46,508 bases of DNA from an uncultured Clostridia bacterium (GTDB lineage Bacteria; Bacillota; Clostridia; TANB77; CAG-508), in the NCBI GenBank assembly GCA_944386685.1, contig CALXCA010000015.1:1-46508 (forward strand). The letters are read 5' to 3'. The position numbers were made by a program, and so were the translations under genes. Shown here piece by piece: positions 30,521 through 39,716 of this stretch (the first letter of the stretch is position 1; each line of letters begins with the position of its first letter). Under the pieces are notes generated by a model, which was given only the letters and a program-made list of their open reading frames with translations, had not been told where the DNA came from and made no database searches.

Positions 30521-31771
30521 ATGGATAAAAGACAAGAAATAGAAGACTTATTAAAAGAATATAACCAAGAACATATTATAAAATATTTTGATAAACTAAA
30601 TAAAAATCAAGAGGAAGAATTATTTAAACAAATACAAAAAATAGATTTACACCAAATAACAGAACTTTATAATAATACAAAAAGACCAATTGAATTTAAA
30701 GAAAGTAAAATAGAAGCTTTAAAATATTTAGATAAAGCAAAACTTACAAAAGAACAAAAAACAAAATTTGACGATTTAGGTAAACAAGTAATAAAAAATG
30801 GACAATATGCAGTTGTTACTATGGCAGGAGGTCAAGGAACAAGACTTGGACATAATGGGCCAAAAGGAACATTTAAACTAGATGTATATGGAAAAGGAAA
30901 ATATTTATTTGAAATTTTAGTTGATAATTTAAAAGAAGCTAATAAAGAATATGGTGTAATTATAAATTGGTATATAATGACAAGTAAAGAAAATAATCAA
31001 GAAACTATAGAATTTTTGGAAAAAAACAATTATTTTGGATATGACAAAAATTTTGTTAAAATATTTATGCAAAGTGAACTTCCAATTGTTGATGCAAATG
31101 GAAGATTGATGATGGGAAAAAATTATAAAATAAAAGAAGCATCTGATGGAAATGGTGGTACATATTCTTCTTTAAGAAGAAGTGGATGTTTAACAGATAT
31201 GAAAGAAAAGGGAATAAAATGGGTATTTATAGGTCCTGTTGATAATGCTTTATTAAAAATGGCTGATGTAACATTACTTGGAATGGCAATTTCAGAAAAT
31301 GTACAAATTGCATCAAAATCTGTTGTTAAGGCAAATCCACATGAAAAAGTTGGAGTTTTCTGCAAAATGAATGGTCATCCAAAAGTAATAGAATATTCAG
31401 AATTGCCAGAAGAAATGGCAGAAGAAGTAGATAATGATGGAGAACTAAAATTTGGCGAATCACATATAATGTGTAATTTATATACTATTGATGCAATAGA
31501 GAAAATTAGTAAAGAAATATTAATGTATCATAGTGCATTTAAGAAAAATTCATATATAGATGAAAATGGAAAAGAAATAGTTCCTCAGCAACCAAATTCA
31601 TACAAATTCGAATCATTTATCTTTGATGCATTTGAGTTTTTTGATGATATTGCAATTTTAAGAGGAAAAAGAGAAGATGATTTTGCACCAGTAAAAAATG
31701 CAGAAGGAGTAGATAGTCCAAAAACAGCAAAAGAACTTTATGAAAAATATTGGAATAAAAGAAAAAATTAA
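30521..31771 (+). CDS. UDP-sugar pyrophosphorylase (UDPGP family, AGX/UAP1-like)
   Basis: 416 residues. ATG 30521 follows GGAAAGGAAAGAAAATTAAA. The nucleotide-binding loop VVTMAGGQGTRLGHNGPKGT (about 104-123) and the conserved downstream features MTSKENNQETIEFL, FIGPVDNALLKMADVTLLG and KMNGHPKVIEYSELPEEM place it in the UDPGP family. It is closest in motif pattern to UDP-N-acetylglucosamine/galactosamine pyrophosphorylases, which make the UDP-sugar from UTP and sugar-1-phosphate. UDP-glucose as product is also possible. It has no acetyltransferase domain; a beta-helix acyltransferase-like protein is encoded next. Confidence 0.8.
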   Translation: MDKRQEIEDLLKEYNQEHIIKYFDKLNKNQEEELFKQIQKIDLHQITELYNNTKRPIEFKESKIEALKYLDKAKLTKEQKTKFDDLGKQVIKNGQYAVVTMAGGQGTRLGHNGPKGTFKLDVYGKGKYLFEILVDNLKEANKEYGVIINWYIMTSKENNQETIEFLEKNNYFGYDKNFVKIFMQSELPIVDANGRLMMGKNYKIKEASDGNGGTYSSLRRSGCLTDMKEKGIKWVFIGPVDNALLKMADVTLLGMAISENVQIASKSVVKANPHEKVGVFCKMNGHPKVIEYSELPEEMAEEVDNDGELKFGESHIMCNLYTIDAIEKISKEILMYHSAFKKNSYIDENGKEIVPQQPNSYKFESFIFDAFEFFDDIAILRGKREDDFAPVKNAEGVDSPKTAKELYEKYWNKRKN

Positions 31772-32060
31772 CATTGGGGTCATAACATTGGGGGCACATC
31801 ATTGGGGTCAGACCCTAATCAATAAATTATAACACATTAATGGGTAACATTGGGGTCAGACCCTAATCAATGAATTATAACACATTAATGGGTAACATTG
31901 GGGTCAGACCCTAATTAATAAATAATAACACATTATTGGGTAACATTGGGGTCAGACCCGAATCAATAAATAATAACATATTATTGGATAACTTATTGAA
32001 ATCAAACTCTAATTTATAAATTATAACATATTGATTAGGGTCTGACCCCAATGTTACTAC
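31772..32060. repeat. REP variant (GGGGTCAGACCC) in four 48-bp tandem units plus an inverted copy
   Basis: ATTGGGGTCAGACCC starts at 31801, 31849, 31897 and 31945, spaced exactly 48 bp, with AT-rich spacers AATCAATAAATTATAACACA. A degenerate fifth unit follows, and an inverted copy, AGGGTCTGACCCCAATG, lies at about 32037-32053. Two partial cores lie at 31774-31800. This is a second REP subfamily (CAGA for CGGT in the core). Confidence 0.8.
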
Positions 32061-32088
32061 CAATGCTAGTGAAAGGAAGATAGTTAAA

Positions 32089-32763
32089 GTGGAAGATTGT
32101 AAAATTAGAAATTTATTTAATAATTTAGAACATACAATTGCAAAAGAGTTATTAGAAAAGTTTGAATATCCATGGGAAGTTTTGACTTATATAAATGATT
32201 TTATTATAGAACTTGGGAATAAATTAGATAAAAACATATATGAAGAAAAAGGAGAGAATATATGGATTGCCAAAAGTGCAACTATATATCCATCTGCATA
32301 TATTAAAGGACCAGTTATAATTGGCGAAAATGCAGAAATTAGACATTGTGCATTTATTAGAGGAAAAGCAATAATTGGAAATAATTGTGTGGTTGGAAAT
32401 TCAACAGAATTAAAAAATGTAATTTTATTTGATAATGTTCAAGTTCCACATTATAACTATGTTGGAGATTCAATATTAGGGTATAAATCACACATGGGAG
32501 CAGGATCTATAACATCAAATGTTAAGTCTGATAAAAAATTAGTTATAATAAAAAATGGTAAAGAAAAAATAGAAACAGGAATAAAAAAGATTGGAGCAAT
32601 ATTAGGAGACGAAGTAGAAATTGGATGTGGAAGTGTTTTAAATCCAGGAACAATTATAGGCTCACATACAAACATTTATCCTTTATCTTCTGTAAGAGGT
32701 GTTGTTCCAGCAAATTCAATTTACAAAAATCAAAATGAAATTGTAGAAAAAAAGAAGATGTAA
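32089..32763 (+). CDS. Left-handed beta-helix (hexapeptide) acyltransferase-like protein
   Basis: 224 residues from GTG 32089, with GAAAGGAAGATAGTTAAA upstream. A helical N-terminal segment (1-50) leads into hexapeptide repeats from about 62: ATIYPSAYIKGPVIIGENAE, then IIGNNCVVGNSTELKNVILF. The pattern YNYVGDSILGYKSHMGAGSI recalls GlmU-type C-terminal domains and UDP-GlcNAc pyrophosphorylase-associated helices. It could acetylate a sugar phosphate for the upstream pyrophosphorylase, splitting GlmU-like chemistry over two proteins, or have only a binding role. The catalytic His of GlmU is not certain here. Confidence 0.72.
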   Translation: MEDCKIRNLFNNLEHTIAKELLEKFEYPWEVLTYINDFIIELGNKLDKNIYEEKGENIWIAKSATIYPSAYIKGPVIIGENAEIRHCAFIRGKAIIGNNCVVGNSTELKNVILFDNVQVPHYNYVGDSILGYKSHMGAGSITSNVKSDKKLVIIKNGKEKIETGIKKIGAILGDEVEIGCGSVLNPGTIIGSHTNIYPLSSVRGVVPANSIYKNQNEIVEKKKM

Positions 32764-32765
32764 AT

Positions 32766-32853
32766 GATAGCGGACTTTTTTAGACATTTTATATGTTTAT
32801 AACATTTTAAAGTCCGCGTCATTGTTTGTATGTATCCGTTTGAGTGAAGTAAT
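32766..32853. repeat. Three-hairpin repeat R2, short inverted copy c
   Basis: Reverse complement of the last third of R2 (AGCGGACTTTTTTAGACATT, then AAAGTCCGCGTCATTGTTTG), plus the ATCCGTTTGAG segment. The middle hairpin of the other copies is missing. It fills the gap between two convergent genes and probably terminates both. Confidence 0.7.
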
Positions 32854-32861
32854 GATTACAA

Positions 32862-35237
32862 TTAAATTTTCAAATTAACAACAGTAACACCCATTTCACC
32901 TTCTCCAAAAGTTCCAAGTCTAAAAGAATCAACACATTTATTTGTTTTTAAATAGTTATGAATTCCATTACGTAAAGCTCCAGTGCCTTTACCATGAACA
33001 ATACGAACAGGTGAAATTTTTGCCATAAAACAATCATCTAAATATTTATCAACAAGTGGGATTGCTTCATCAACAGTTAAACCAATAACATTAATTTCTG
33101 AATTAACATATTTAGATTTTAATTGTTCAGAACGTTGATGGTAATCATATTCTGTTTTATTTTTTTTATCTTTTTTTGATAAATTTTTTTCTTGCAAATA
33201 ATTAATATTTACTTTAATTTTCATAGAGCCAATTTGAACAATAACATCATCATTTTTAGAAATATTAGATAAAACTATTCCATCAGAATTATAATTTGTA
33301 ACAAAAACATTCAAACCTTGTTTTATTTTATCTCTAGAAATTGGATGATTAATGTTTGTAGTATTATTAATATCTATTTTATTATCTGATAAATCTGAAA
33401 TTTTTTCATTTAAAGTATTACGTAATTTATTAGCCTTTGATGCAGAGGCATTTGATTCAATATTTTTTATAATTGAATTTGCAGTTTCTTTTGCATCTAA
33501 TAAAATTTCTTTTGCTTCTTGTTTTGCTTTATAAACAAATTCCTTTTTATGCTCTTCTAAATTTTTATTTTGGATTGATAATTTATTTTTTAAATCTGTA
33601 ATTTCTTGTAAATACTTGTTTGTTAGTTCTTTTTCTTTTTCCAATTCAGATTTTGTATCATAAATACTTTTTAATAAATCTTCTAAATGTATAGAATTTT
33701 TATCAATCATAGAAGATGCTTTTTTTATAATATTTTCATTTAATCCTAATTTTCTACTAATAGCAAAAGCATTGCTTTTTCCAGGTATTCCAATTAAAAG
33801 TTTGTAAGTTGGTTGTAATTTTTCTATATCAAATTCAACACTTGCATTTTTAAAATTAGGAGTAACTAAAGCATATTGTTTTAGCTCCTGATAGTGGGAT
33901 GTAGCAATAGTAATAGCTCCTAATTCAGAAAAATATTGTAAAATACTTATAGCAAGGTTTGCACCTTCTAAAGGATCTGTACCAGAGCCTAATTCGTCTA
34001 CTAAAATTAAACTATTACTTGTAGCAAAATTTGTAATATTAACAATATTGCTCATATGTGATGAAAAAGTACTTAAAGATTCGCTAATACTTTGCTCATC
34101 ACCAATATCTGCATATATATAATCAAAAACAAAAAAACTAGAATGTTCGTCAGTTGGTATATTTAATCCACTACAAGCCATTGCTGATAATAGACCAATT
34201 GTCTTTAGAGAAACAGTTTTTCCACCAGTATTTGGACCTGTTATAATTAATGTTCTAAAATCTTTTCCAATTTCAACAGAAATTGGAACAACTTGGTTAG
34301 AATCTATTAAAGGATGGCGAGCATTTATAAAATTTACTTGTTTTTCTTTATTAATTGTTGGTGTAGAACAATTTAAATCAATGGAAAATCTAGCTTTTCC
34401 AAAAATAAAATCTAATTTACCAATCATATTTACATCATTTTGTAATTCATTTGTATATGGATAAAATAAACTGCTTAAATTTTGTAAAATTCTTTCAATT
34501 TCTTGTTCTTCCTCAACATGTAAATTAGAAAGTTCATTGTTTAATTCAAATACTGATAAGGGTTCAATAAAAACAGTAGAACCACTACTAGAAATATCAT
34601 GTATAAAACCCTTAATATTTGAACGATATTCTTCTTTTACTGGAATTACAAAACGACCACTACGAATTGTTATAAGGTTTTCCATCATGTATTTAGAATA
34701 TGTGGAAGAATGCAAAATTGCATTTAGCTTAGATTTTATGTCTTGTTCAATATTTTTTTCTTTTTTTCTAATTTGATTTAACTTGCTAGATGCAGAATCT
34801 GCAATTGTATCTTCGTCAATTATAGACTTTTCTATAGTTGAAACAATATTTGAATTTATATATAAGTTATTAAAATAATATTCTAGTGCAGAAAAATCTG
34901 ATGTTTCTAAAAAGTCTTGTGCAAAATACTTTTTTAAATTTTCTGCTATTTGCAAAATATTTTTCAAATCTATTAATGCTTTAATACTTAAAGTTCCACA
35001 TCCATCTAGAATTTTTAAATATAGAGTTATATCTGCAATTTCATCTATAGGAGGACAACTATTTCTTTGGATAAGTACAACACCTTGATTTGTTTCGTTT
35101 AAATTTTTTTGTACTTCAATTACATCATGCAAAGGACGTAATTCTTTTGCTATTTTTTTCCCTATATATGTTTTGCAAAAATGTGATAATTTTTCTAATA
35201 TTTTGTCATATTCTAATTTTTTTAAATTATGGTTCAT
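32862..35237 (-). CDS. mutS2: MutS2 family DNA/ribosome-associated ATPase with Smr endonuclease domain
   Basis: 791 residues from ATG 35237, which has AGAGGATGTTTAAAA upstream; the longer in-frame reading from 35300 has no ribosome site. A MutS core and clamp (about 1-320) precede Walker A ITGPNTGGKTVSLKTIG and Walker B LILVDELGSGTDPLEGANLA. A coiled coil (about 510-620), a KOW-like stretch and the C-terminal Smr domain follow, with VIGLTVDEAIPLVDKYLDD and VRIVHGKGTGALRNGIHNYL. MutS2 lacks the mismatch-recognition domain and is linked to recombination control and, more recently, to rescue of collided ribosomes. Confidence 0.92.
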   Translation of the reverse strand: MNHNLKKLEYDKILEKLSHFCKTYIGKKIAKELRPLHDVIEVQKNLNETNQGVVLIQRNSCPPIDEIADITLYLKILDGCGTLSIKALIDLKNILQIAENLKKYFAQDFLETSDFSALEYYFNNLYINSNIVSTIEKSIIDEDTIADSASSKLNQIRKKEKNIEQDIKSKLNAILHSSTYSKYMMENLITIRSGRFVIPVKEEYRSNIKGFIHDISSSGSTVFIEPLSVFELNNELSNLHVEEEQEIERILQNLSSLFYPYTNELQNDVNMIGKLDFIFGKARFSIDLNCSTPTINKEKQVNFINARHPLIDSNQVVPISVEIGKDFRTLIITGPNTGGKTVSLKTIGLLSAMACSGLNIPTDEHSSFFVFDYIYADIGDEQSISESLSTFSSHMSNIVNITNFATSNSLILVDELGSGTDPLEGANLAISILQYFSELGAITIATSHYQELKQYALVTPNFKNASVEFDIEKLQPTYKLLIGIPGKSNAFAISRKLGLNENIIKKASSMIDKNSIHLEDLLKSIYDTKSELEKEKELTNKYLQEITDLKNKLSIQNKNLEEHKKEFVYKAKQEAKEILLDAKETANSIIKNIESNASASKANKLRNTLNEKISDLSDNKIDINNTTNINHPISRDKIKQGLNVFVTNYNSDGIVLSNISKNDDVIVQIGSMKIKVNINYLQEKNLSKKDKKNKTEYDYHQRSEQLKSKYVNSEINVIGLTVDEAIPLVDKYLDDCFMAKISPVRIVHGKGTGALRNGIHNYLKTNKCVDSFRLGTFGEGEMGVTVVNLKI

Positions 35238-35300
35238 TTTTAAACATCCTCTTTTCAAATTCAATATACTCATTATGCCATAAAAAATAAAAAAATACAA

Positions 35301-35428
35301 GGATTTTTATTATTTACTTACAGTTTTGGTTACAGGATAATGGTCTTTTAAATCGTTTCTTAATTCTATTTTATTCAAGACCATTATCTAAACTGTATCA
35401 TTATTTACTATAATATGCAAGAAATCTC
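35301..35428. other. Structured intergenic segment between mutS2 and porC
   Basis: Nested inverted repeats: ACAGTTT (about 35321) with AAACTGT (about 35390), and GATAATGGTCTT with AAGACCATTATC inside. The stem is about 19 bp in two parts, with a 37-nt apical AT-rich loop. The divergent genes mutS2 and porC lie to either side. Possible regulatory hairpin or short mobile repeat. Confidence 0.5.
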
Positions 35429-35457
35429 TTGACATCAAAACGAAATAATAATATACT
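35429..35457 (+). promoter_or_regulatory. Strong sigma-A promoter for the por operon
   Basis: TTGACA at 35429-35434, 17-bp spacer, TATACT at 35452-35457. The leader to porC would be about 175 nt and includes a weak hairpin around AAAACATATTC. Confidence 0.65.
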
Positions 35458-35639
35458 AACCATAGAAAATCTTTCAAAATTTGTATGAAAATTCTTTGTA
35501 ATTTTATATAATTAATTATTGTTAAAGAATAAAACATATTCATAAAAAATCAATAAAATATGTTCAGTAAAAATTATATAAAAAGAAAATTTCAAGAAAG
35601 TTGGAAGAATATACTATTTAGAAAGGAATGGTACCAGTA

Positions 35640-36221
35640 ATGAGTAATTTAATTGAAATTAGATGGCATGGTAGAGGAGGACAAGGAGCAAAAACAGCTT
35701 CATTACTACTTGCAGATGCAGCATTTAATACTGGAAAGTATATACAAGGTTTTCCAGAATATGGTCCGGAAAGAATGGGAGCACCAATAACTGCTTATAA
35801 CAGAATTAGTGATGAACCAATTACAATACATAGCAACATTTATGAACCAGATTATGTAGTAGTTGTAGATGATACATTATTAAATAGTGTACCTGTAACA
35901 GCAGGGCTAAAAGAAGAAGGAGCAATTGTAATTAATACAACAAAAAGTCCAGAATATTTAAAAGAAAAATTAAATGGATACAAAGGAAGAATTTACGCAA
36001 TTGATGCAAAAAAAGTTTCTGAAGAAACATTAGGAAAATATTTTCCTAATACACCAATGCTTGCTGCAATTGTAAAAGTAACAGGAATAATGGACGAAAA
36101 CTTATTTATAGAAGATATGAAATCATCATTTAAACATAAATTTGCAAAAAAACCAGAAGTTATTGAAGGAAATATGAAAGCATTAGAACTTGCTTTAAAA
36201 GAAGTTAAACAAATTCAATAA
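35640..36221 (+). CDS. porC: Pyruvate:ferredoxin oxidoreductase, gamma subunit
   Basis: 193 residues from ATG 35640 (GAAAGGAATGGTACCAGTA upstream; ATG 35628 is too close to the ribosome site). The N-terminal motif IEIRWHGRGGQGAKTASLLL and GFPEYGPERMGAPITAYNRI are diagnostic of the gamma/catalytic-gamma domain of 2-oxoacid:ferredoxin oxidoreductases. First gene of a porCDAB operon that oxidises pyruvate to acetyl-CoA and CO2 with reduction of ferredoxin. Confidence 0.9.
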   Translation: MSNLIEIRWHGRGGQGAKTASLLLADAAFNTGKYIQGFPEYGPERMGAPITAYNRISDEPITIHSNIYEPDYVVVVDDTLLNSVPVTAGLKEEGAIVINTTKSPEYLKEKLNGYKGRIYAIDAKKVSEETLGKYFPNTPMLAAIVKVTGIMDENLFIEDMKSSFKHKFAKKPEVIEGNMKALELALKEVKQIQ

Positions 36222-36236
36222 GAGGAGGAAAAATTA

Positions 36237-36527
36237 ATGACAGATATAAATGCAAAAACACCAATGGAAAAACTAACAATTGGTGGAGACATATATTGTG
36301 CAGGAAATGCAAGAGAATTTAAAACAGGAGACTGGAGGAGCATGAAACCAGTTTGGATAGAAGAAAAATGTAAACAATGTGGACTTTGCTTCCCTGTTTG
36401 CCCAGATAATTCAATTCCTGTAGGAGAAGATTTAAAAAGAAAAGATTATAATTATGATTATTGCAAAGGATGTGGCGTATGTGCTAAAGTATGTCCATTT
36501 AAAGCAATAGAAATGAAAGAAGTTTAA
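36237..36527 (+). CDS. porD: Pyruvate:ferredoxin oxidoreductase, delta (2x[4Fe-4S]) subunit
   Basis: 96 residues. ATG 36237 follows AAGAGGAGGAAAAATTA. Two ferredoxin motifs are complete: CKQCGLCFPVCPDN and CKGCGVCAKVCPFKAIE, each CxxCxxCxxxCP. It wires electrons from thiamine-bound intermediates to ferredoxin. The N-terminal DWRSMKPVWIEEKC is typical of PorD. It lies 15 bp after porC. Confidence 0.92.
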   Translation: MTDINAKTPMEKLTIGGDIYCAGNAREFKTGDWRSMKPVWIEEKCKQCGLCFPVCPDNSIPVGEDLKRKDYNYDYCKGCGVCAKVCPFKAIEMKEV

Positions 36528-36596
36528 ATAGATAAAATAACAATCACTAAGCTTTACTAAAAGTATAATAGTGAGCAAAGGAAAGGAATGAAAAAA

Positions 36597-37787
36597 ATGA
36601 GTATTAGAGAAAGATTAAGTGGAAATGAGGCAACAGCAATTGCAATGAAGCAAATTAATCCAGATGTTGTTGCTGCATTCCCAATAACACCATCAACAGA
36701 AATACCACAATATTTTTCTACATTTGTATCAAATGGAGAAGTTGATACAGAATTTGTGGCAGTAGAAAGTGAACATTCTGCAATGTCTGCAACAATAGGA
36801 GCAGAAGCAGCTGGAGCAAGAGCTATGACAGCTACATCAGCAAATGGATTATCTTTAATGTGGGAAATGATTTATATAGCTTCAAGCTTAAGACTTCCAA
36901 TTGTTATGGCATTAGTAAATAGAGCAGTATCAGGACCATTAAATATTCACAATGACCATTCAGATGCAATGGGAGTTAGAGATGCAGGATGGATTATGCT
37001 ATTTTCAGAAAATAATCAAGAAGCATATGATAATATGTTAATGGCACATAAAATAGCAGAAAATAAAAATGTTTTATTACCATTAATGGTATGCCAAGAT
37101 GGATTTATAACATCACATTCAATTGAAAATATTCAATTAGAAACTGATGAAGAAGTAAAAAAATTTATAGGAGAATACCACCCAGAACATTATTTATTAA
37201 ATGATAAAGAACCAATAGCAGTTGGACCTTTAGATTTACAATCATTTTTATTTGAACATAAAGCTGGGCAAGCTGAGGCAATGAAAAATGCAAAACAAGT
37301 TATTAAAGAAGTATCTGAAGAATTTGAAAAATGGACAGGTAGAAAATACGGATTTTTTGAAGAATATATGTTAGATGATGCAGAAATAGCAATAGTTTGT
37401 ATGAATTCAACAGCAGGAACAACAAAAGCTGTAATAAATAAATTAAGAGAGAATGGAATTAAAGCAGGATTATTAAAAATAAGAATGTTTAGACCATTCC
37501 CTGTTGATGAAGTTGCAGAAGCTTTATCACATTTAAAAGCTGTAGCTATTTTAGACAAAGCAGATTCTTTAAATGGAGCAGGAGGAGCATTATTTGAAGA
37601 TGTAACTTCAGCGATGTATGTAAACAAAAAACAAGTTCCTATGGTAAATTATGTATATGGAATTGGTGGAAGAGATACAACAGAAGCTCAAATTGAATCT
37701 GTTTATAGTGATTTACAAAAAATTGCAGAAACAGGAAATATAGAAAATCCATATAGATATTTAGGCTTAAGAAAGGAGAGAAACTAA
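36597..37787 (+). CDS. porA: Pyruvate:ferredoxin oxidoreductase, alpha subunit
   Basis: 396 residues from ATG 36597, 9 bp after AAAGGAAAGGA; ATG 36588 abuts the ribosome site. Pyrimidine-binding domain motifs are FPITPSTEIPQYF, VESEHSAMSATIGAEAAGAR and TATSANGLSLMWEM; domain II contains GLLKIRMFRPFPVDEV. Its pattern matches PorA rather than the VorB type, although sequence alone does not strictly separate pyruvate from branched-chain oxoacid enzymes. It starts one base before the next gene's ribosome region ends, in a tight operon. Confidence 0.88.
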   Translation: MSIRERLSGNEATAIAMKQINPDVVAAFPITPSTEIPQYFSTFVSNGEVDTEFVAVESEHSAMSATIGAEAAGARAMTATSANGLSLMWEMIYIASSLRLPIVMALVNRAVSGPLNIHNDHSDAMGVRDAGWIMLFSENNQEAYDNMLMAHKIAENKNVLLPLMVCQDGFITSHSIENIQLETDEEVKKFIGEYHPEHYLLNDKEPIAVGPLDLQSFLFEHKAGQAEAMKNAKQVIKEVSEEFEKWTGRKYGFFEEYMLDDAEIAIVCMNSTAGTTKAVINKLRENGIKAGLLKIRMFRPFPVDEVAEALSHLKAVAILDKADSLNGAGGALFEDVTSAMYVNKKQVPMVNYVYGIGGRDTTEAQIESVYSDLQKIAETGNIENPYRYLGLRKERN

Positions 37788-37788
37788 T

Positions 37789-38742
37789 ATGGCATATGAT
37801 TTAAAAAAAGTAGTGGTTGAGAAACCATCAAGATTTACAGAAGGACATAGAATGTGTGCAGGATGTGGAGCTCCTGTTGTAGCCAGAATGATAATGAGAG
37901 CATTAAAACCAGAAGATCATGCTGTAATTTCAAATGCAACAGGATGTATGGAAGTATCATCATTTATATATCCATATACAGCATGGACAGATTCATATAT
38001 TCATACAGCTTTTGAATGTGCAGGGGCAACTTGTTCTGGTGCAGAAGCGGCATATAAATCATTAAAAAAACAAGGAAAGTTACCACAAGAAAAAACAACA
38101 AAATTCATTGCATTTGGTGGAGATGGAGGAACATATGATATAGGACTTCAAAGTTTATCTGGAGCAATGGAAAGAGGACATGACATGGTATATGTATGTT
38201 ATGACAATGGAGCATATATGAATACAGGAATACAACGTTCATCAGCAACACCACATTTTGCAGATACAACAACATCACCAGCAGGAAAGGTAATTCCAGG
38301 GAAAATGCAAGTAAGAAAAGACTTAACAGAAATAATGGTAAGTCACCATATACCATATGTTGCACAAACACTTGCAATGACAAATTTTAAAGATTTATAT
38401 GAAAAATCAGAAAAAGCAATATATACAGAAGGTCCAGCATTTTTAAATGTACTTGCACCATGTCCAAGAGGTTGGGGATATCCAACAGAAGACTTAATGC
38501 AGATAAATAAATTAGCTGCAGACACATGTTATTGGCCATTATATGAAGTTGTAAATGGAGTTTACAAAATAACATATAAACCAGCTAAAAAACTACCAAT
38601 AGAAGAATTTCTACGTCCACAAAAAAGATTTAAACACATGTTTAAAGAAGGAAATGAATGGATGATAAAAGAATTCCAAGAAGAAGTAGACAAGAGATGG
38701 GAAGATCTTCTAAAATTGGAACAAATAACAAATCAAGAATAA
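37789..38742 (+). CDS. porB: Pyruvate:ferredoxin oxidoreductase, beta (TPP-binding) subunit
   Basis: 317 residues. ATG 37789 follows AAAGGAGAGAAACTAAT. The TPP/Mg motif is FGGDGGTYDIGLQSLSGAME (GDGG, with N at YDNGAYMNTGIQ). The cysteines that hold the proximal cluster are MCAGCGAPV (CxxC), C in NATGCMEVSSF and C in PCPRGWGYP. It closes the porCDAB operon. A run of REP copies begins 13 bp after the stop. Confidence 0.9.
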   Translation: MAYDLKKVVVEKPSRFTEGHRMCAGCGAPVVARMIMRALKPEDHAVISNATGCMEVSSFIYPYTAWTDSYIHTAFECAGATCSGAEAAYKSLKKQGKLPQEKTTKFIAFGGDGGTYDIGLQSLSGAMERGHDMVYVCYDNGAYMNTGIQRSSATPHFADTTTSPAGKVIPGKMQVRKDLTEIMVSHHIPYVAQTLAMTNFKDLYEKSEKAIYTEGPAFLNVLAPCPRGWGYPTEDLMQINKLAADTCYWPLYEVVNGVYKITYKPAKKLPIEEFLRPQKRFKHMFKEGNEWMIKEFQEEVDKRWEDLLKLEQITNQE

Positions 38743-38754
38743 AAAAGTGCCGAT

Positions 38755-38830
38755 CCCTTTTGTTACTGGGGTCGGTCCCTTTTGTTATTGGGGTCGGTCC
38801 CTTTTGTTACTGGGGTCGGTCCCTTTTTGA
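38755..38830 (+). repeat. REP array, left flank of the RAYT gene
   Basis: Three close copies of GGGGTCGGTCCCTTTTGTTA (spacing about 24-25 bp) preceded by a partial one (GCCGATCCCTTTTGTTACT). They are inverted relative to the copies at 39677-39716 on the other side of the transposase. Confidence 0.85.
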
Positions 38831-38900
38831 AAAAATTTTGTTTCTAAGTCTAGAAATTTATATTTTTATGTGTTATAATTTTTTGGAAAGTGAGGTAATT

Positions 38901-39671
38901 TTGTCAAGATTATTAAGAACATTTAGTAATTCAAAGATTTATCATATTATTTATAAAGGTGTAAATAATCAAGATATTTTTTATTATAATTCAGATAGAA
39001 AATTTTTTCTCGAACAATTATTAATCAATAAAAACCAGTTTAACTATCAAATATATTCATATTGTTTAATGGATAATCATATTCATTTATTAATTAGAAT
39101 TGAAGATGAATTTTTATCAAGAGCCATGCAAAGTCTTGCAGGAAGATATGCTCAATATTTTAATTATAAATATGAAAGAATTGGTCCCCTTTTCCAGAAT
39201 AGATTTAAAAGTAAAAATGTTGAAAATTTAAGATATTTTTTAGAAGTGTGCAAGTATATTCATAGAAATCCAGAAAATGCTAAAATATCAAAAACTGAAG
39301 ATTATAATTGGAGTAGCTATAGAGAATACATTGAAACTCCAAAACTAATTGACAAGGAAATATTATTGCACTATTTTGATAATAATGTAGATGAGTTTGT
39401 AAAATATACTAAAAGTAATGAAAGCAACAATATAAGTGATTATTCGGAGTTTGAAATAATAAGAAAATTAACAGATGATGAATTGAAAGAGATTATTATG
39501 AATAATTTTAAAATTGATAAAGATGAAGACGTTATAAAAATTTTTAAAGGAAAAGAAGAAGAAATACAAAAGAAATTATTAATATTAAAAGAAATAAAAT
39601 CAACAAATAAAACCCAAATTTCTAGAGTAACAGGTGTAAGTCAAAAAATTTTAAAAAAAGTTTTTGATTAA
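38901..39671 (+). CDS. REP-associated tyrosine transposase (RAYT, Y1 HUH family)
   Basis: 256 residues from TTG 38901, preceded by GGAAAGTGAGGTAATT; the longer frame from 38658 overlaps porB and the REP array. The HUH motif is MDNHIHLLIRI (His60, His62). The presumptive catalytic tyrosine is Tyr87 in SLAGRYAQYFNYKY, followed by GPLFQNRFKSKNV and the signature YIHRNPENAKI. A C-terminal HTH-like region (TQISRVTGVSQKILKKVF) is present. RAYTs are single-stranded DNA transposases that recognise REP hairpins; this one is bracketed by inverted GGGGTCGGTCCC repeats and is the likely source of the dispersed REP copies here. Confidence 0.9.
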   Translation: MSRLLRTFSNSKIYHIIYKGVNNQDIFYYNSDRKFFLEQLLINKNQFNYQIYSYCLMDNHIHLLIRIEDEFLSRAMQSLAGRYAQYFNYKYERIGPLFQNRFKSKNVENLRYFLEVCKYIHRNPENAKISKTEDYNWSSYREYIETPKLIDKEILLHYFDNNVDEFVKYTKSNESNNISDYSEFEIIRKLTDDELKEIIMNNFKIDKDEDVIKIFKGKEEEIQKKLLILKEIKSTNKTQISRVTGVSQKILKKVFD

Positions 39672-39676
39672 TTAAG

Positions 39677-39716
39677 AAAGGGACCGACCCCAACAGAAAA
39701 AGGGACCGACCCCAGT
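39677..39716 (-). repeat. REP pair, right flank of the RAYT gene
   Basis: AAAGGGACCGACCCCAACAG and AAAAAGGGACCGACCCCAGT, inverted with respect to the left flank; they start 6 bp after the transposase stop. Confidence 0.85.

Noticed and set aside
31801..32060. Regularly spaced repeats that could be a CRISPR array
   Set aside because: The 48-bp units are contiguous with similar AT-rich spacers, the core is a REP palindrome shared with other loci, and no cas genes are present.
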